Both the position numbers and the translations under genes were made by a program. This document shows positions 47,798 through 60,960 of a stretch of DNA of 64,000 bases, piece by piece (position 1 is the stretch's first letter; each line of letters starts with the position of its first letter). Where the stretch lies: assembly GCA_036852015.1 (NCBI GenBank), contig JAANDG010000369.1, positions 79,968 through 143,967 on the forward strand. Direction: 5' to 3'. Under the pieces are notes generated by a model, which was given only the letters and a program-made list of their open reading frames with translations, did not search any database and had not been told where the DNA came from. This stretch comes from Pelodera strongyloides. Lineage: Eukaryota > Nematoda > Chromadorea > Rhabditida > Rhabditidae.

Positions 47798-48960
47798 AAC
47801 ATGCCTTCTGCTTCAGAATCTATGACGTCAAAAATAAGTCGACGTGCCAACTTCATCGTAGCACCAAAGTAATGATGCAAATGAAGTTCAATGATGATGT
47901 CACAAGCGCATTTGACTTAGACGGGCAACGTGCCTTCTGCTTCAGAATCTATGACGTCAAAAATAAGTCGACGTGCCAACTTCATCGTAGCGCCAAAGTA
48001 ATGATGCAAATGAAGTTCAATGCTGATGATAGACGCGCATTTGATTTAGACGGGCAACATGTCTTCTGCTTCAGAATCTATGACGTCAAAAATAAGTAGA
48101 CGTGCCAAGTTCATCGTAGCGCCAAAGTAATGATGCAAATGAAGTTCAATGCTGATGATAGACGCGCATTTGACTTAGACGGGCAACATGTCTTCTACTT
48201 CAGAATCTATGACGTCAAAAATAAGTCGACGTGCCAACTTCATCGTAGCGCCAAAGTAATGATGCAAATGAAGTTCAATGCTGTGATGATAGACGCGCAT
48301 TTGACTTAGACGGACAACATGTCTTCTGCTTCAGAATCTATGACGTCAAAAATAAGTCGACGTGCCAACTTCATCGTAGCGCCAAAGTAATGATGCAAAT
48401 GAAGTTCAATGCTGATGCTAGACGCGCATTTGGCTTAGACGGACAACATGTCTTCTGCTTCAGAATCTATGACGTCAAAATAAGTCGACGTGCCAACTTC
48501 ATAGTAGCGCCAAAGTAATGATGCAAATGAAGTTCAATGCTGATGATAGACGCGCATTTGACTTAGACGGAACATGTCTTCTGCTTCAGAATCTATGACG
48601 TCAAAAATAAGTCGACGTGCCAACTTCATCGTAGCGCCAAAGTAATGATGCAAATGAAGTTCAATGCTGATGATAGACGCGCATTTGACTTAGACGGGCA
48701 ACATGTCTTCTGCTTCAGAATCTATGACGTCAAAAAATAAGTCGACGTGCAAAGTTCATCGTAGCGTCAAAGTAATGATGCAAATGAAGTTCAATGCTGA
48801 TGATAGACGCGCATTTGACTTAGACGGGCAACATGTCTTCTGCTTCAGAATCTATGACGTCAAAAATAAGTCGACGTGCAAACTTCATCGTAGCGCCAAA
48901 GTAACGATGAAGATCGATTTCACTGCTGAAGTGAAGCGTGCATCAGAGACAGATTGTCGA
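47798..48960 (+). repeat. 129-bp satellite block in unit 1
   Basis: Tandem monomers of 129 bp (ATGATGCAAATGAAGTTCAA recurs at exactly 129-bp steps, for example 48001 and 48130). Most contain TGACGTCA and GTCGACGTG. The monomer is a multiple of three with an open frame, giving repetitive 43-residue translations that I do not regard as a gene. Confidence 0.92.
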
Positions 48961-49447
48961 TAACGCTTCGGCTCCAGAATCGGTGAAGTCAAAACCAAGT
49001 CGACGTGCAAATTTCCTCGTAGCGCAAAATTAACGGTGCAAACGAAGTTCACATTTAAAACATAGTGCCCGCCGAGCGAGCTAACGTTTAGAAATCCGAA
49101 GCACTATCAAAATCTTCAAAATTCAGCTCTAACTAATTCACGTGCAACAGGTCTTCTGCTTCAGAATCATGACGTCAAAAATAATGCGACGGTCAAATTT
49201 TGTCGTAGCGACAAAGCAATGCTGCAATCAACTTCAATGATAATGTCACAAACGCATTTGACTTAGGGGGCAATGCCTTCTGCTTCAGAAGCTATGACGT
49301 GATAAGTCGACGTGCAATCTTCGACGTAGCGACAAAGCAATGATGCGAATCAACTTCAATGATGATATCAGTCGCGCATTTGTCTTAGACATGCAGTATC
49401 GCTTCTGGTTCAGAATCTATAACGTCAAAAATAAGCCATAAAGCATA

Positions 49448-49503
49448 GTTAACGTTGGGCGAGCGAAGGCGGGCCGAAGGCCCGCCGAGCGAGCTAACGT
49501 TTA
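49448..49503. repeat. Internal GC-rich hairpin of Helitron-like unit 1
   Basis: Palindrome built on GGCGGGCCGAAGGCCCGCC with outer AACGTT...AACGTT. Exact counterparts lie at about 52548-52603 and 55640-55694; a half copy lies near 49066. Confidence 0.85.
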
Positions 49504-50210
49504 GAAATCCGAAGCTCTCTCAAAATCTTCACACTTGCAACAGGTCTTCGGCTTTCAGAAGCATGACGTCAAAAATAAGTCGACGATCAAAATTCGCGTA
49601 GTGACAAAGCAATGTTGCAAATCAACTTCAAATGATGATGTCATAAGCGCATTTGACTTAGGCAGGCAAAAGGCCTTCCGCTTCAGAAGCTATGACGTCA
49701 AAAATACGTCGAACGTGCAAATCTTCGCCGTAGCTCGATTCTGATGATGCAAAAGACAGAATCGCTATATCAAAAATAAGTCGACGTGCAAATTCAGCGC
49801 AGCTCCATTCTGATGATGCAAATGAAGTTTCACTCATGATGTCAGACGCGCATTTGTCTTAGACATGCAATATTACTTCTGATTCAGAATTGACGACTTC
49901 AAAAACAAGTTGACGTGTAAATTTCAGCGCAGTTTGATTCTGCTTAGGAAAACGAAGTTTTTTTTTTCAATGACAGTGTTAGGCGCGCATTTCTCTTATA
50001 TATGCAGAATCGCTTCTGCTTCAGAATCGGCGACGTCAAAATTAAATCGACGTGCAAAATGCAGATGCACGAAACAGCAATGCTGATAGCAGGCGTACAT
50101 TGGACGCAGAAAAAATCTGAGAATGCGCAAAAATATAAGACTTACGTGAAAGCTCAAGTAAAGCTGACACGCTAGAGCGAGGCGCGCGCGCAGCGCGCGC
50201 CGAGCTCTAG

Positions 50211-53200
50211 TCGAGAACTCCCCCCTATAATCGAATAGTGCACAAAACGTAACGTAACGTAACGTAACGGTAACGGTAACGGGCGGAACATAGGAAAATG
50301 CATCTCCGATGTCTCTGATTTATGGCTACGAAATTAGAGCTCAATGAGATAAGCAAACGCGACAACTGAGCAAAAATTCCACAGCGACTCCGCAGCGAGC
50401 TATAAGCGATTAAAGTGAGTTAGAGAACGACGAAAGATCACTGTGACTTCGAAGACGCAGAGTAAGCGGCCAATATCGATCCGTCTATAGGAAAAGGAAG
50501 TCTAAGTTCCGTTTAGACTTTTAATATTTGGCAAAGTGCCAAAAAAAATGAAAATTGCTGATACCGTGGTGTGGACTTCCCTTTCGGGACCCATGAACAA
50601 TATGATATCAAAGTTCCGAAAAAACTCCACTCGCGCGGTCCATATATGGAAATGTTTCTGGTGATGACGTCATCAAAAACGAAAATCATCGGAATCGATC
50701 CGTTCAAAGTGCTAACATATTCAGTATGAAGAGATAGGTTCAGAAGTGAGATTCATCTTCTCGCTTCAGCAATGATTCAGAATCTATGACGTCAAAAATA
50801 AGTCGACGTGCAAAGTTCATCGTAGCGCCAAAGTAATGATGCAAATGAAGTTCAATGCTGATGATAGACGCGCATTTGACTTAGACGGGCAACATGCCTT
50901 CTGCTTCAGAATCTATGACGTCAAAAATAAGTCGACGTGCCAACTTCATCGTAGCACCAAAGTAATGATGCAAATGAAGTTCAATGATGATGTCACAAGC
51001 GCATTTGACTTAGACGGGCAACGTGCCTTCTGCTTCAGAATCTATGACGTCAAAAATAAGTCGACGTGCCAACTTCATCGTAGCGCCAAAGTAATGATGC
51101 AAATGAAGTTCAATGCTGATGATAGACGCGCATTTGATTTAGACGGGCAACATGTCTTCTGCTTCAGAATCTATGACGTCAAAAATAAGTAGACGTGCCA
51201 AGTTCATCGTAGCGCCAAAGTAATGATGCAAATGAAGTTCAATGCTGATGATAGACGCGCATTTGACTTAGACGGGCAACATGTCTTCTACTTCAGAATC
51301 TATGACGTCAAAAATAAGTCGACGTGCCAACTTCATCGTAGCGCCAAAGTAATGATGCAAATGAAGTTCAATGCTGATGATAGACGCGCATTTGACTTAG
51401 ACGGACAACATGTCTTCTGCTTCAGAATCTATGACGTCAAAAATAAGTCGACGTGCCAACTTCATCGTAGCGCCAAAGTAATGATGCAAATGAAGTTCAA
51501 TGCTGATGCTAGACGCGCAATTTGGCTTAGACGGACAACATGTCTTCTGCTTCAGAATCTATGACGTCAAAAATAAGTCGACGTGCCAACTTCATAGTAG
51601 CGCCAAAGTAATGATGCAAATGAAGTTCAATGCTGATGATAGACGCGCATTTGACTTAGACGGGCAACATGTCTTCTGCTTCAGAATCTATGACGTCAAA
51701 AATATAAGTCGACGTGCCAACTTCATCGTAGCGCCAAAGTAATGATGCAAATGAAGTTCAATGCTGATGATAGACGCGCATTTGACTTAGACGGGCAACA
51801 TGTCTTCTGCTTCAGAATCTATGACGTCAAAAATAAGTCGACGTGCAAAGTTCATCGTAGCGTCAAAGTAATGATGCAAATGAAGTTCAATGCTGATGAT
51901 AGACGCGCATTTGACTTAGACGGGCAACATGTCTTCTGCTTCAGAATCTATGACGTCAAAAATAAGTCGACGTGCAAACTTCATCGTAGCGCCAAAGTAA
52001 CGATGAAGATCGATTTCACTGCTGAAGTGAAGCGTGCATCAGAGACAGATTGTCGATAACGCTTCGGCTCCAGAATCGGTGAAGTCAAAACCAAGTCGAC
52101 GTGCAAATTTCCTCGTAGCGCAAAATTAACGGTGCAAACGAAGTTCACATTTAAAACATAGTGCCCGCCGAGCGAGCTAACGTTTAGAAATCCGAAGCAC
52201 TATCAAAATCTTCAAAATTCAGCTCTAACTAATTCACGTGCAACAGGTCTTCTGCTTCAGAATCATGACGTCAAAAATAATGCGACGGTCAAATTTTGTC
52301 GTAGCGACAAAGCAATGCTGCATATCAACTTCAATGATAATGTCACAAACGCATTTGACTTAGGGAGGCAAAATGCCTTCTGCTTCAGAAGCTATGACGT
52401 GATAAGTCGACGTGCAATCTTCGACGTAGCGACAAAGCAATGATGCGAATCAACTTCAATGATGATATCAGTCGCGCATTTGTCTTAGACATGCAGTATC
52501 GCTTCTGGTTCAGAATCTATAACGTCAAAAATAAGCCATAAAGCATAGTTAACGTTGGGCGAGCGAAGGCGGGCCGAAGGCCCGCCGAGCGAGCTAACGT
52601 TTAGAAATCCGAAGCTCTCTCAAAATCTTCACACTTGCAACAGGTCTTCGGCTTCAGAAGCATGACGTCAAAAATAAGTCGACGATCAAAATTCGTCGTA
52701 GTGACAAAGCAATGTTGCAAATCAACTTCAATGATGATGTCATAAGCGCATTTGACTTAGGCAGGCAAAAGGCCTTCCGCTTCAGAAGCTATGACGTCAA
52801 AAATAAGTCGACGTGCAATCTTCGCCGTAGCTCGATTCTGATGATGCAAAAGACAGAATCGGCTATATCAAAAATAAGTCGACGTGCAAATTTCAGCGCA
52901 GCTCCATTCTGATGATGCAAATGAAGTTCACTCATGATGTCAGACGCGCATTTGTCTTAGACATGCAATATTACTTCTGATTCAGAATTGACGACTTCAA
53001 AAACAAGTTGACGTGTAAATTTCAGCGCAGTTTGATTCTGCTTAGGAAAACGAAGTTTTTTTTTTTCAATGACAGTGTTAGGCGCGCATTTCTCTTATAT
53101 ATGCAGAATCGCTTCTGCTTCAGAATCGGCGACGTCAAAATTAAATCGACGTGCAAAATGCAGATGCACGAAACAGCAATGCTGATAGCAGGCGTACATT

Positions 53201-53311
53201 GGACGCAGAAAAAAATCTGAGAATGCGCAAAAATATAAGACTTACGTGAAAGCTCAAGTAAAAGCTGACACGCTAGAGCGAGGCGCGCGCGCAGCGCGCG
53301 CCGAGCTCTAG
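50211..53311 (+). mobile_element. Helitron-like unit 2 (3101 bp)
   Basis: Same ends as unit 1: TCGAGAACTCCCCCC and hairpin plus CTAG, abutting units 1 and 3 with no spacer. The first 570 bp are unique to the family, starting with (CGTAA)n and GGTAACG repeats; satellite monomers and diverged monomers follow. Nearly identical to unit 3 throughout. Confidence 0.72.
50770..52056 (+). repeat. 129-bp satellite block in unit 2
   Basis: About ten monomers in the same order of variants as unit 3 (for example the variant with AAGTAGACG in place of AAGTCGACG). A few single-base indels interrupt individual monomers. Confidence 0.92.
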
Positions 53312-56300
53312 TCGAGAACTCCCCCCTATAATCGAATAGTGCACAAAACGTAACGTAACGTAACGTAACGGTAACGGGCGGAACATAGGAAAATGCATCT
53401 CCGATGTCTCTGATTTATGGCTACGAAATTAGAGCTCAATGAGATAAGCAAACGCGACAACTGAGCAAAAATTCCACAGCGACTCCGCAGCGAGCTATAA
53501 GCGATTAAAGTGAGTTAGAGAACGACGAAAGATCACTGTGACTTCGAAGACGCAGAGTAAGCGGCCAATATCGATCCGTCTATAGGAAAAGGAAGTCTAA
53601 GTTCCGTTTAGACTTTTAATATTTGGCAAAGTGCCAAAAAAAATGAAAATTGCTGATACCGTGGTGTGGACTTCCCTTTCGGGACCCATGAACAATATGA
53701 TATCAAATTCCGAAAAAACTCCACTCGCGCGGTCCATATATGGAAATGTTTCTGGTGATGACGTCATCAAAAACGAAAATCATCGGAATCGATCCGTTCA
53801 AAGTGCTAACATATTCAGTATGAAGAGATAGGTTCAGAAGTGAGATTCATCTTCTCGCTTCAGCAATGATTCAGAATCTATGACGTCAAAAATAAGTCGA
53901 CGTGCAAAGTTCATCGTAGCGCCAAAGTAATGATGCAAATGAAGTTCAATGCTGATGATAGACGCGCATTTGACTTAGACGGGCAACATGCCTTCTGCTT
54001 CAGAATCTATGACGTCAAAAATAAGTCGACGTGCCAACTTCATCGTAGCACCAAAGTAATGATGCAAATGAAGTTCAATGATGATGTCACAAGCGCATTT
54101 GACTTAGACGGGCAACGTGCCTTCTGCTTCAGAATCTATGACGTCAAAAATAAGTCGACGTGCCAACTTCATCGTAGCGCCAAAGTAATGATGCAAATGA
54201 AGTTCAATGCTGATGATAGACGCGCATTTGATTTAGACGGGCAACATGTCTTCTGCTTCAGAATCTATGACGTCAAAAATAAGTAGACGTGCCAAGTTCA
54301 TCGTAGCGCCAAAGTAATGATGCAAATGAAGTTCAATGCTGATGATAGACGCGCATTTGACTTAGACGGGCAACATGTCTTCTACTTCAGAATCTATGAC
54401 GTCAAAAATAAGTCGACGTGCCAACTTCATCGTAGCGCCAAAGTAATGATGCAAATGAAGTTCAATGCTGATGATAGACGCGCATTTGACTTAGACGGAC
54501 AACATGTCTTCTGCTTCAGAATCTATGACGTCAAAAATAAGTCGACGTGCCAACTTCATCGTAGCGCCAAAGTAATGATGCAAATGAAGTTCAATGCTGA
54601 TGCTAGACGCGCATTTGGCTTAGACGGACAACATGTCTTCTGCTTCAGAATCTATGACGTCAAAAATAAGTCGACGTGCCAAACTTCATAGTAGCGCCAA
54701 AGTAATGATGCAAATGAAGTTCAATGCTGATGATAGACGCGCATTTGACTTAGACGGGCAACATGTCTTCTGCTTCAGAATCTATGACGTCAAAAATAAG
54801 TCGACGTGCCAACTTCATCGTAGCGCCAAAGTAATGATGCAAATGAAGTTCAATGCTGATGATAGACGCGCATTTGACTTAGACGGGCAACATGTCTTCT
54901 GCTTCAGAATCTATGACGTCAAAAATAAGTCGACGTGCAAAGTTCATCGTAGCGTCAAAGTAATGATGCAAATGAAGTTCAATGCTGATGATAGACGCGC
55001 ATTTGACTTAGACGGGCAACATGTCTTCTGCTTCAGAATCTATGACGTCAAAAATAAGTCGACGTGCAAACTTCATCGTAGCGCCAAAGTAACGATGAAG
55101 ATCGATTTCACTGCTGAAGTGAAGCGTGCATCAGAGACAGATTGTCGATAACGCTTCGGCTCCAGAATCGGTGAAGTCAAAACCAAGTCGACGTGCAAAT
55201 TTCCTCGTAGCGCAAAATTAACGGTGCAAACGAAGTTCACATTTAAAACATAGTGCCCGCCGAGCGAGCTAACGTTTAGAAATCCGAAGCACTATCAAAA
55301 TCTTCAAAATTCAGCTCTAACTAATTCACGTGCAACAGGTCTTCTGCTTCAGAATCATGACGTCAAAAATAATGCGACGGTCAAATTTTGTCGTAGCGAC
55401 AAAGCAATGCTGCATATCAACTTCAATGATAATGTCACAAACGCATTTGACTTAGGGAGGCAAAATGCCTTCTGCTTCAGAAGCTATGACGTGATAAGTC
55501 GACGTGCAATCTTCGACGTAGCGACAAAGCAATGATGCGAATCAACTTCAATGATGATGTCAGACGCGCATTTGTCTTAGACATGCAGTATCGCTTCTGG
55601 TTCAGAATCTATAACGTCAAAAATAAGCCATAAAGCATAGTTAACGTTGGGCGAGCGAAGGCGGGCCGAAGGCCCGCCGAGCGAGCTAACGTTTAGAAAT
55701 CCGAAGCTCTCTCAAAATCTTCACACTTGCAACAGGTCTTCGGCTTCAGAAGCATGACGTCAAAAATAAGTCGACGATCAAAATTCGTCGTAGTGACAAA
55801 GCAATGTTGCAAATCAACTTCAATGATGATGTCATAAGCGCATTTGACTTAGGCAGGCAAAAGGCCTTCCGCTTCAGAAGCTATGACGTCAAAAATAAGT
55901 CGACGTGCAATCTTCGCCGTAGCTCGATTCTGATGATGCAAAAGACAGAATCGGCTATATCAAAAATAAGTCGACGTGCAAATTTCAGCGCAGCTCCATT
56001 CTGATGATGCAAATGAAGTTCACTCATGATGTCAGACGCGCATTTGTCTTAGACATGCAATATTACTTCTGATTCAGAATTGACGACTTCAAAAACAAGT
56101 TGACGTGTAAATTTCAGCGCAGTTTGATTCTGCTTAGGAAAACGAAGTTTTTTTTTTTCAATGACAGTGTTAGGCGCGCATTTCTCTTATATATGCAGAA
56201 TCGCTTCTGCTTCAGAATCGGCGACGTCAAAATTAAATCGACGTGCAAAATGCAGATGCACGAAACAGCAATGCTGATAGCAGGCGTACATTGGACGCAG

Positions 56301-56403
56301 AAAAAAATCTGAGAATGCGCAAAAATATAAGACTTACGTGAAAGCTCAAGTAAAAGCTGACACGCTAGAGCGAGGCGCGCGCGCAGCGCGCGCCGAGCTC
56401 TAG
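53312..56403 (+). mobile_element. Helitron-like unit 3 (3092 bp)
   Basis: Near-identical to unit 2, including order of satellite variants and internal hairpin. It ends at GAGCTCTAG and is followed directly by unit 4, which begins TCTAAGCACCCCCTATAA. Confidence 0.72.
53870..55149 (+). repeat. 129-bp satellite block in unit 3
   Basis: Same monomer series as unit 2. Differences between the blocks are mostly single-base insertions or deletions, compatible with very recent duplication or with assembly noise. Confidence 0.92.
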
Positions 56404-59400
56404 TCTAAGCACCCCCTATAAAAAAAGATTGCCATTCGCGTCACGTAACGGTAACGCTCCAAAAGTGCATCGCCAAACGAAAAAGTAATCCTATGAAAAA
56501 TTAGAGCTCAATGAGATAAGCAAACGCGAACATTGCCTCGAGTGTCCCCGGCGATCCCGAAGCGAGATATAAGCAAAAGTCGCGTGTTAGAGAACGACTA
56601 AATAGCACTGCGACTGATAAGACGCAGAGTAGACGGCCAGTATCGATCGCACTATTGCGCAATAAAAATAGGCCAGCCTAACCTCAAACTTGGGTAATTA
56701 AACCGCAGCTGGCAAAGAACAGGGAGAAATTGTCCGCCTAAATAGAAATGATGCGGCGGATCAATTTGATACGCAAAGTGATCGTTCTTTGACATTGAAG
56801 GTACTATGATCGTCAAAATTAAGTCGAAATTTAAAATTCACGTAGATCAAGTCTAATGATGTAAATCAACTTCAATGATGATGTGAGACGCGCATTTGAC
56901 TTAGACGGGCAACATGTCTTCTGCTTCAGAATCTATGACGTCAAAAATAAGTCGACGTTGAAACTTCACCGTAGCGACATAGTAATGCTGCAAATCTACT
57001 TCAATGATGATGTCAGACGCGCATTTGACTTAGACGGGCAACATGTCTTCTGCTTCAGAATCTATGACGTCAAAAATAAGTCGACGCTCAAACTTCACCG
57101 TAGCGACATAGTAATGCTGCAAATCTACTTGAATGATGATGTCAGGCGCGCATTCGACTCAGACGGGCAAAACCGTTTCTGCTTTAGAATCTATGACGTC
57201 AAAAATAAGTCGCCGTGCAAACTTCACCGTAGCGACATAGTAATGCTGCAAATCAACTTCAATGATGATGTCAGACGCGCATTCGACTCAGACGGGCAAT
57301 ACCTTTTCTGCTTCAGAATCTATGACGTCAAAAATAAGTCGACGTGCAAACTTTCACCGTAGTGATATATAAATGCTGCAAATCAACTTCAATGATGATG
57401 TCAGACGCGCATTTGACTTAGGCGGGCAACATGTCTTCTGCTTCAGAATCTATGACGTCAAAAATAAGTCGACGTTCAAACTTCAACGTAGCGACATAGT
57501 AATGCTGCAAATCAACTTCAATGATGATGTCAGACGCGCATTCGACTCAGACGGGCAATACCGTTTCGCATTTGACTTAGACGGGCAACATGTCTTCTGC
57601 TTCAGAATCTATGACGTCAAAATAAGTCGACGTGCAAACTTCACCGTAGCGACATAGTAATGCTGCAAATCAACTTCAATGATGATGTCAGACGCGCATT
57701 CGACTTAGACGGGCAACATGTTTCTGCTTCAGAATCTATGACGTCAAAAATAAGTCGACGTGCAAACTTCACCGTAGCGACATAGTAATGCTGCAAATCA
57801 ACTTCAATGATGATGTCAGACGCGCATTCGACTCAGATGGGCAATACCTTTCTGCTTCAGAATCTATGACGTCAAAAATAAGTCGACGTGCAAACTTCGC
57901 CGTAGTGATATAGTAATGCTTCAACTAAACTTCAATGATGATGTCAGGCGCGCATTCGACTTAGACGGGCAATACCGCTTCTGCTTCAAAAGCTATGACG
58001 TCAAAAATAAGTCGACGTGCAAACTTCACCGTATTGATATAGTAATGCTTCAACTAAACTTCAATGATGATGTCAGACGCGCATTTGACTTAGACGGGCA
58101 ACATGTCTTCTGCTTCAGAATCTATGACGTCAAAAATAAGTCGACGTGCAAACTTCACCGTAGCGACAGAGTAATGCTGCAAATCAACTTCAATGATGAT
58201 GTTAGACGGGCATTTGACTCATACGGGCAACATGTCTTCTGCTTCAGAAGCTATGACGTCAAAAATAGGTTGACGACGTGCAACTTCACCGTAGCGACAT
58301 AGTAATGCTGCAAATCACGCGCATTTGACTTAGACGGGCAACATGTCTTCTGCTTCAGAATCTATGACGTCAAAAAATAAGTCGACGTGCAAACTTCACC
58401 GTAGTGATATAGTAATGCTGCAATCAACTTCAATGATGATGTCAGACGCGCATTCGACTCAGACGGGCAATACCTTTCTGCTTCAGAATCTATGACGTCA
58501 AAAATAAGTCGACGTGCAAACTTCGCCGTAGTGATATAGTAATGCTTCAACTAAACTTCAATGATGATGTCAGACGCGCATTTGACTTAGACGGGCAACA
58601 TGTCTTCTGCTTCAGAATCTATGACGTCAAAAATAAGTCGACGTGCAAACTTCACCGTAGCGACAGAGTAATGCTGCAAATCAATTTCAATGATGATGTC
58701 AGACGCGCATTCGACTCAGACGGGCAATACCGTTTCTGCTTCAGAATCTATGACGTCAAAAATAAGTCGACGTGCAAACTTCGCCGTAGTGATATAGTAA
58801 TGCTTCAACTAAACTTCAATGATGATGTCAGGCGCGCATTCGACTTAGACGGGCAATACCGCTTCTGCTTCAAAAGCTATGACGTCAAAAATAAGTCGAC
58901 GTGCAAACTTCACCGTATTGATATAGTAATGCTGCAAATCAACATAGTAATGCTGCAAATCACGCGCATTTGACTTAGACGGGCAACATGTCTTCTGCTT
59001 CAGAATCTATGACGTCAAAAATAAGTCGACGTGCAAACTTCACCGTAGCGACATAGTAATGCTGCAAATCAACATAGTAATGCTGCAAATCACGCGCATT
59101 TGACTTAGACGGGCAACATGTCTTCTGCTTCAGAATCTATGACGTCAAAAATAAGTCGACGTGCAAACTTCACCGTAGTAGTGATATAGTAATGCTGCAA
59201 ATCAACTTCAATGATGATGTCAGACGCGCATTTGACTTCGACGAGCAAATGTCATCTGCTTCAGAATCTATGACGTCAAAAATAAGTCGGCGTGCAAACT
59301 TCATCACCGTAGCGACATAGTAATGGTTCAAATAAACTTCAATGATGATGTCAGGCGCGCATTCGACTTACAATTAGACGGATTTCTGCTTCAGAAGCTA

Positions 59401-59734
59401 TGACGTCAAAAATAAATCGACGCGCAAACTTCGCCGTAGCGACAAAGTAATGCTTCAAATAAACTTCAATGATGGTGCCAGACGCGCATTCGACTAAGAC
59501 GGGCAATACCGTTTCTGCTTCAGAAGCTATGACGCCAAAAATAAGTAGACGTGCAAACTTCACCGTAGTGATATATTAATGATGTAAATCAACTTCAACG
59601 ATGATGTCAGACGCGCATTTAACGCAGAAAAAAAAGGAAAAAAATAGCACATAAAATATAAGACTTGCGCGAACGCTCAAGTAAAACGAAAAACGCTAGA
59701 GCGAGGCGCGCGCGCAGCGCGCGCCGAGCTCTAG
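56404..59734 (+). mobile_element. Helitron-like unit 4, diverged (3331 bp)
   Basis: The 5' end TCTAAGCACCCCCTATAAAA is a variant of the other units' start. The 3' hairpin and GAGCTCTAG are the same. The 5' unique region is related but diverged, and the satellite is a distinct subfamily (CTTCACCGTAGCGACATAGTAATGC). It is probably the oldest unit. Confidence 0.7.
56870..59610 (+). repeat. Diverged 129-bp satellite block in unit 4
   Basis: Over twenty monomers, with shortened and hybrid units (for example at 57560-57590 and 58310-58330, where part of a monomer is missing). TGACGTCA is retained in most of them. Confidence 0.9.
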
Positions 59735-60960
59735 TAGGGTGCAAAATAATCTTATTTGTTAAGAACTCACCCTATATTATAAGGTTTTCGCAGCCGCGTT
59801 TGAGTTATCCTGGAGTTTTATCACTGAAGATGTTGAAGACTTTTTTATGTGGGCCTGAGCCTTTAACCAAGAGCTTTTCGCAACATTCTACCGTTTTTTG
59901 ATGCGCTGCCATTGCTTGAACTTACAATGAAGTTTTGCCTTTGGCCTTTGTTATCTGTGGAAACTCAAAGATTGCGTGGAAAACATATTTCTTTAAATCT
60001 CGGACTGCCATAAAAAACTCTCATTTGAGGTGAAATTCGACATAACCGCATGAAGCGTGCGCCACAAAGGTGACGTCAAAATTGAGAATTTCCTCTTTTA
60101 TACCTTTTTTATACCTCATGATTTCAACAGTGATTCTCCACTTCGGGACTTCATCCAATAAGAATAAACCAAAAATGCACGATACACACAGAATCCTTTA
60201 TTTCTCACTGCTGACTACCCTCAGTTGCTTTTTATTCGAGATCTTCAGAATCAACACAAATGTAACGTGAAACAGTACCAAGAAAAAAAAATAGTAATAA
60301 AATCGTAAAAATAAAAGTAAGAAGAAACCGCACGAGCCCCCAACCACTGTAGAAAATCTTCGATTCGTTTTTGGCAATAAACTATACGCGAAATTTTACA
60401 AGGCTCAACAAAAAGAGAAAAAGTGAAATTATCAAGTAGATTTTTCTTTAAATCATAGGAAAAATATAAGTTTATCTAAATTAGAGGGACCTTTCAGTAG
60501 GTGCGTGATTTGGTCAATTCTCAAGTAAAGATAAGCGAATAGAAAATGGAAACGAACTACAGTACTGAAAAAAGTAACAACTGAAATGGAACAATATAGT
60601 GACTGCTTTCAAAGATAAATTTTCGATAAGAACTTTTAGTTTGAGATCGGCTATATTTTATCAGTCTCTAAACTCTAAGGTATAATAAATGAAAATGAAA
60701 CAAGCTATTAGTTCTGGGAAGTAAACAAATTTTAATTGTTGAATAATTGAGAAACTAGTTCCTTATATTACTTTTTTATTTATTACTTTACTTTGTTTAC
60801 AGTGACTCTACAACCCAGAAATTTATCTATTCCATGACAAAGGTAGTCTAATTTTTTACTTAATAATTTGATCATCAGAATTACGCTGAGGAAAACTGTA
60901 TTTAATGCAAATTTTACAGTATTTCAGCAAAAATTGGCATAAACAACTTGGAAGCTGGCC
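59735..60960. other. Intergenic between the array and the neuropeptide gene
   Basis: AT-rich, no gene recognised. The minus-strand hexamer AATAAA (TTTATT at 60775-60780) lies about 180 nt beyond the neuropeptide stop codon and is its likely poly(A) signal. Confidence 0.5.

Larger units (their letters stand above)
47747..50210 (+). mobile_element. Helitron-like unit 1 (5'-deleted inside)
   Basis: It begins TCGAGAACTCCCCCCTATAA and ends with a GC-rich hairpin followed by GAGCTCTAG. TC at the start, hairpin then CTAG at the end, and no target duplication are the classic Helitron signature. Compared with units 2 and 3 it lacks most of the 5' unique region (it jumps from AACGTAACGTA to the satellite near 47798). 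No Rep/helicase coding sequence is present, so it is non-autonomous. Confidence 0.7.

Noticed and set aside
50836..51564. Long repetitive translations (MMQMKFNADDRRAFDLDGQ...) as a protein-coding gene
   Set aside because: They follow from a 129-bp satellite whose length is a multiple of three. Frames break at single-base indels and there is no start, splice or promoter context.
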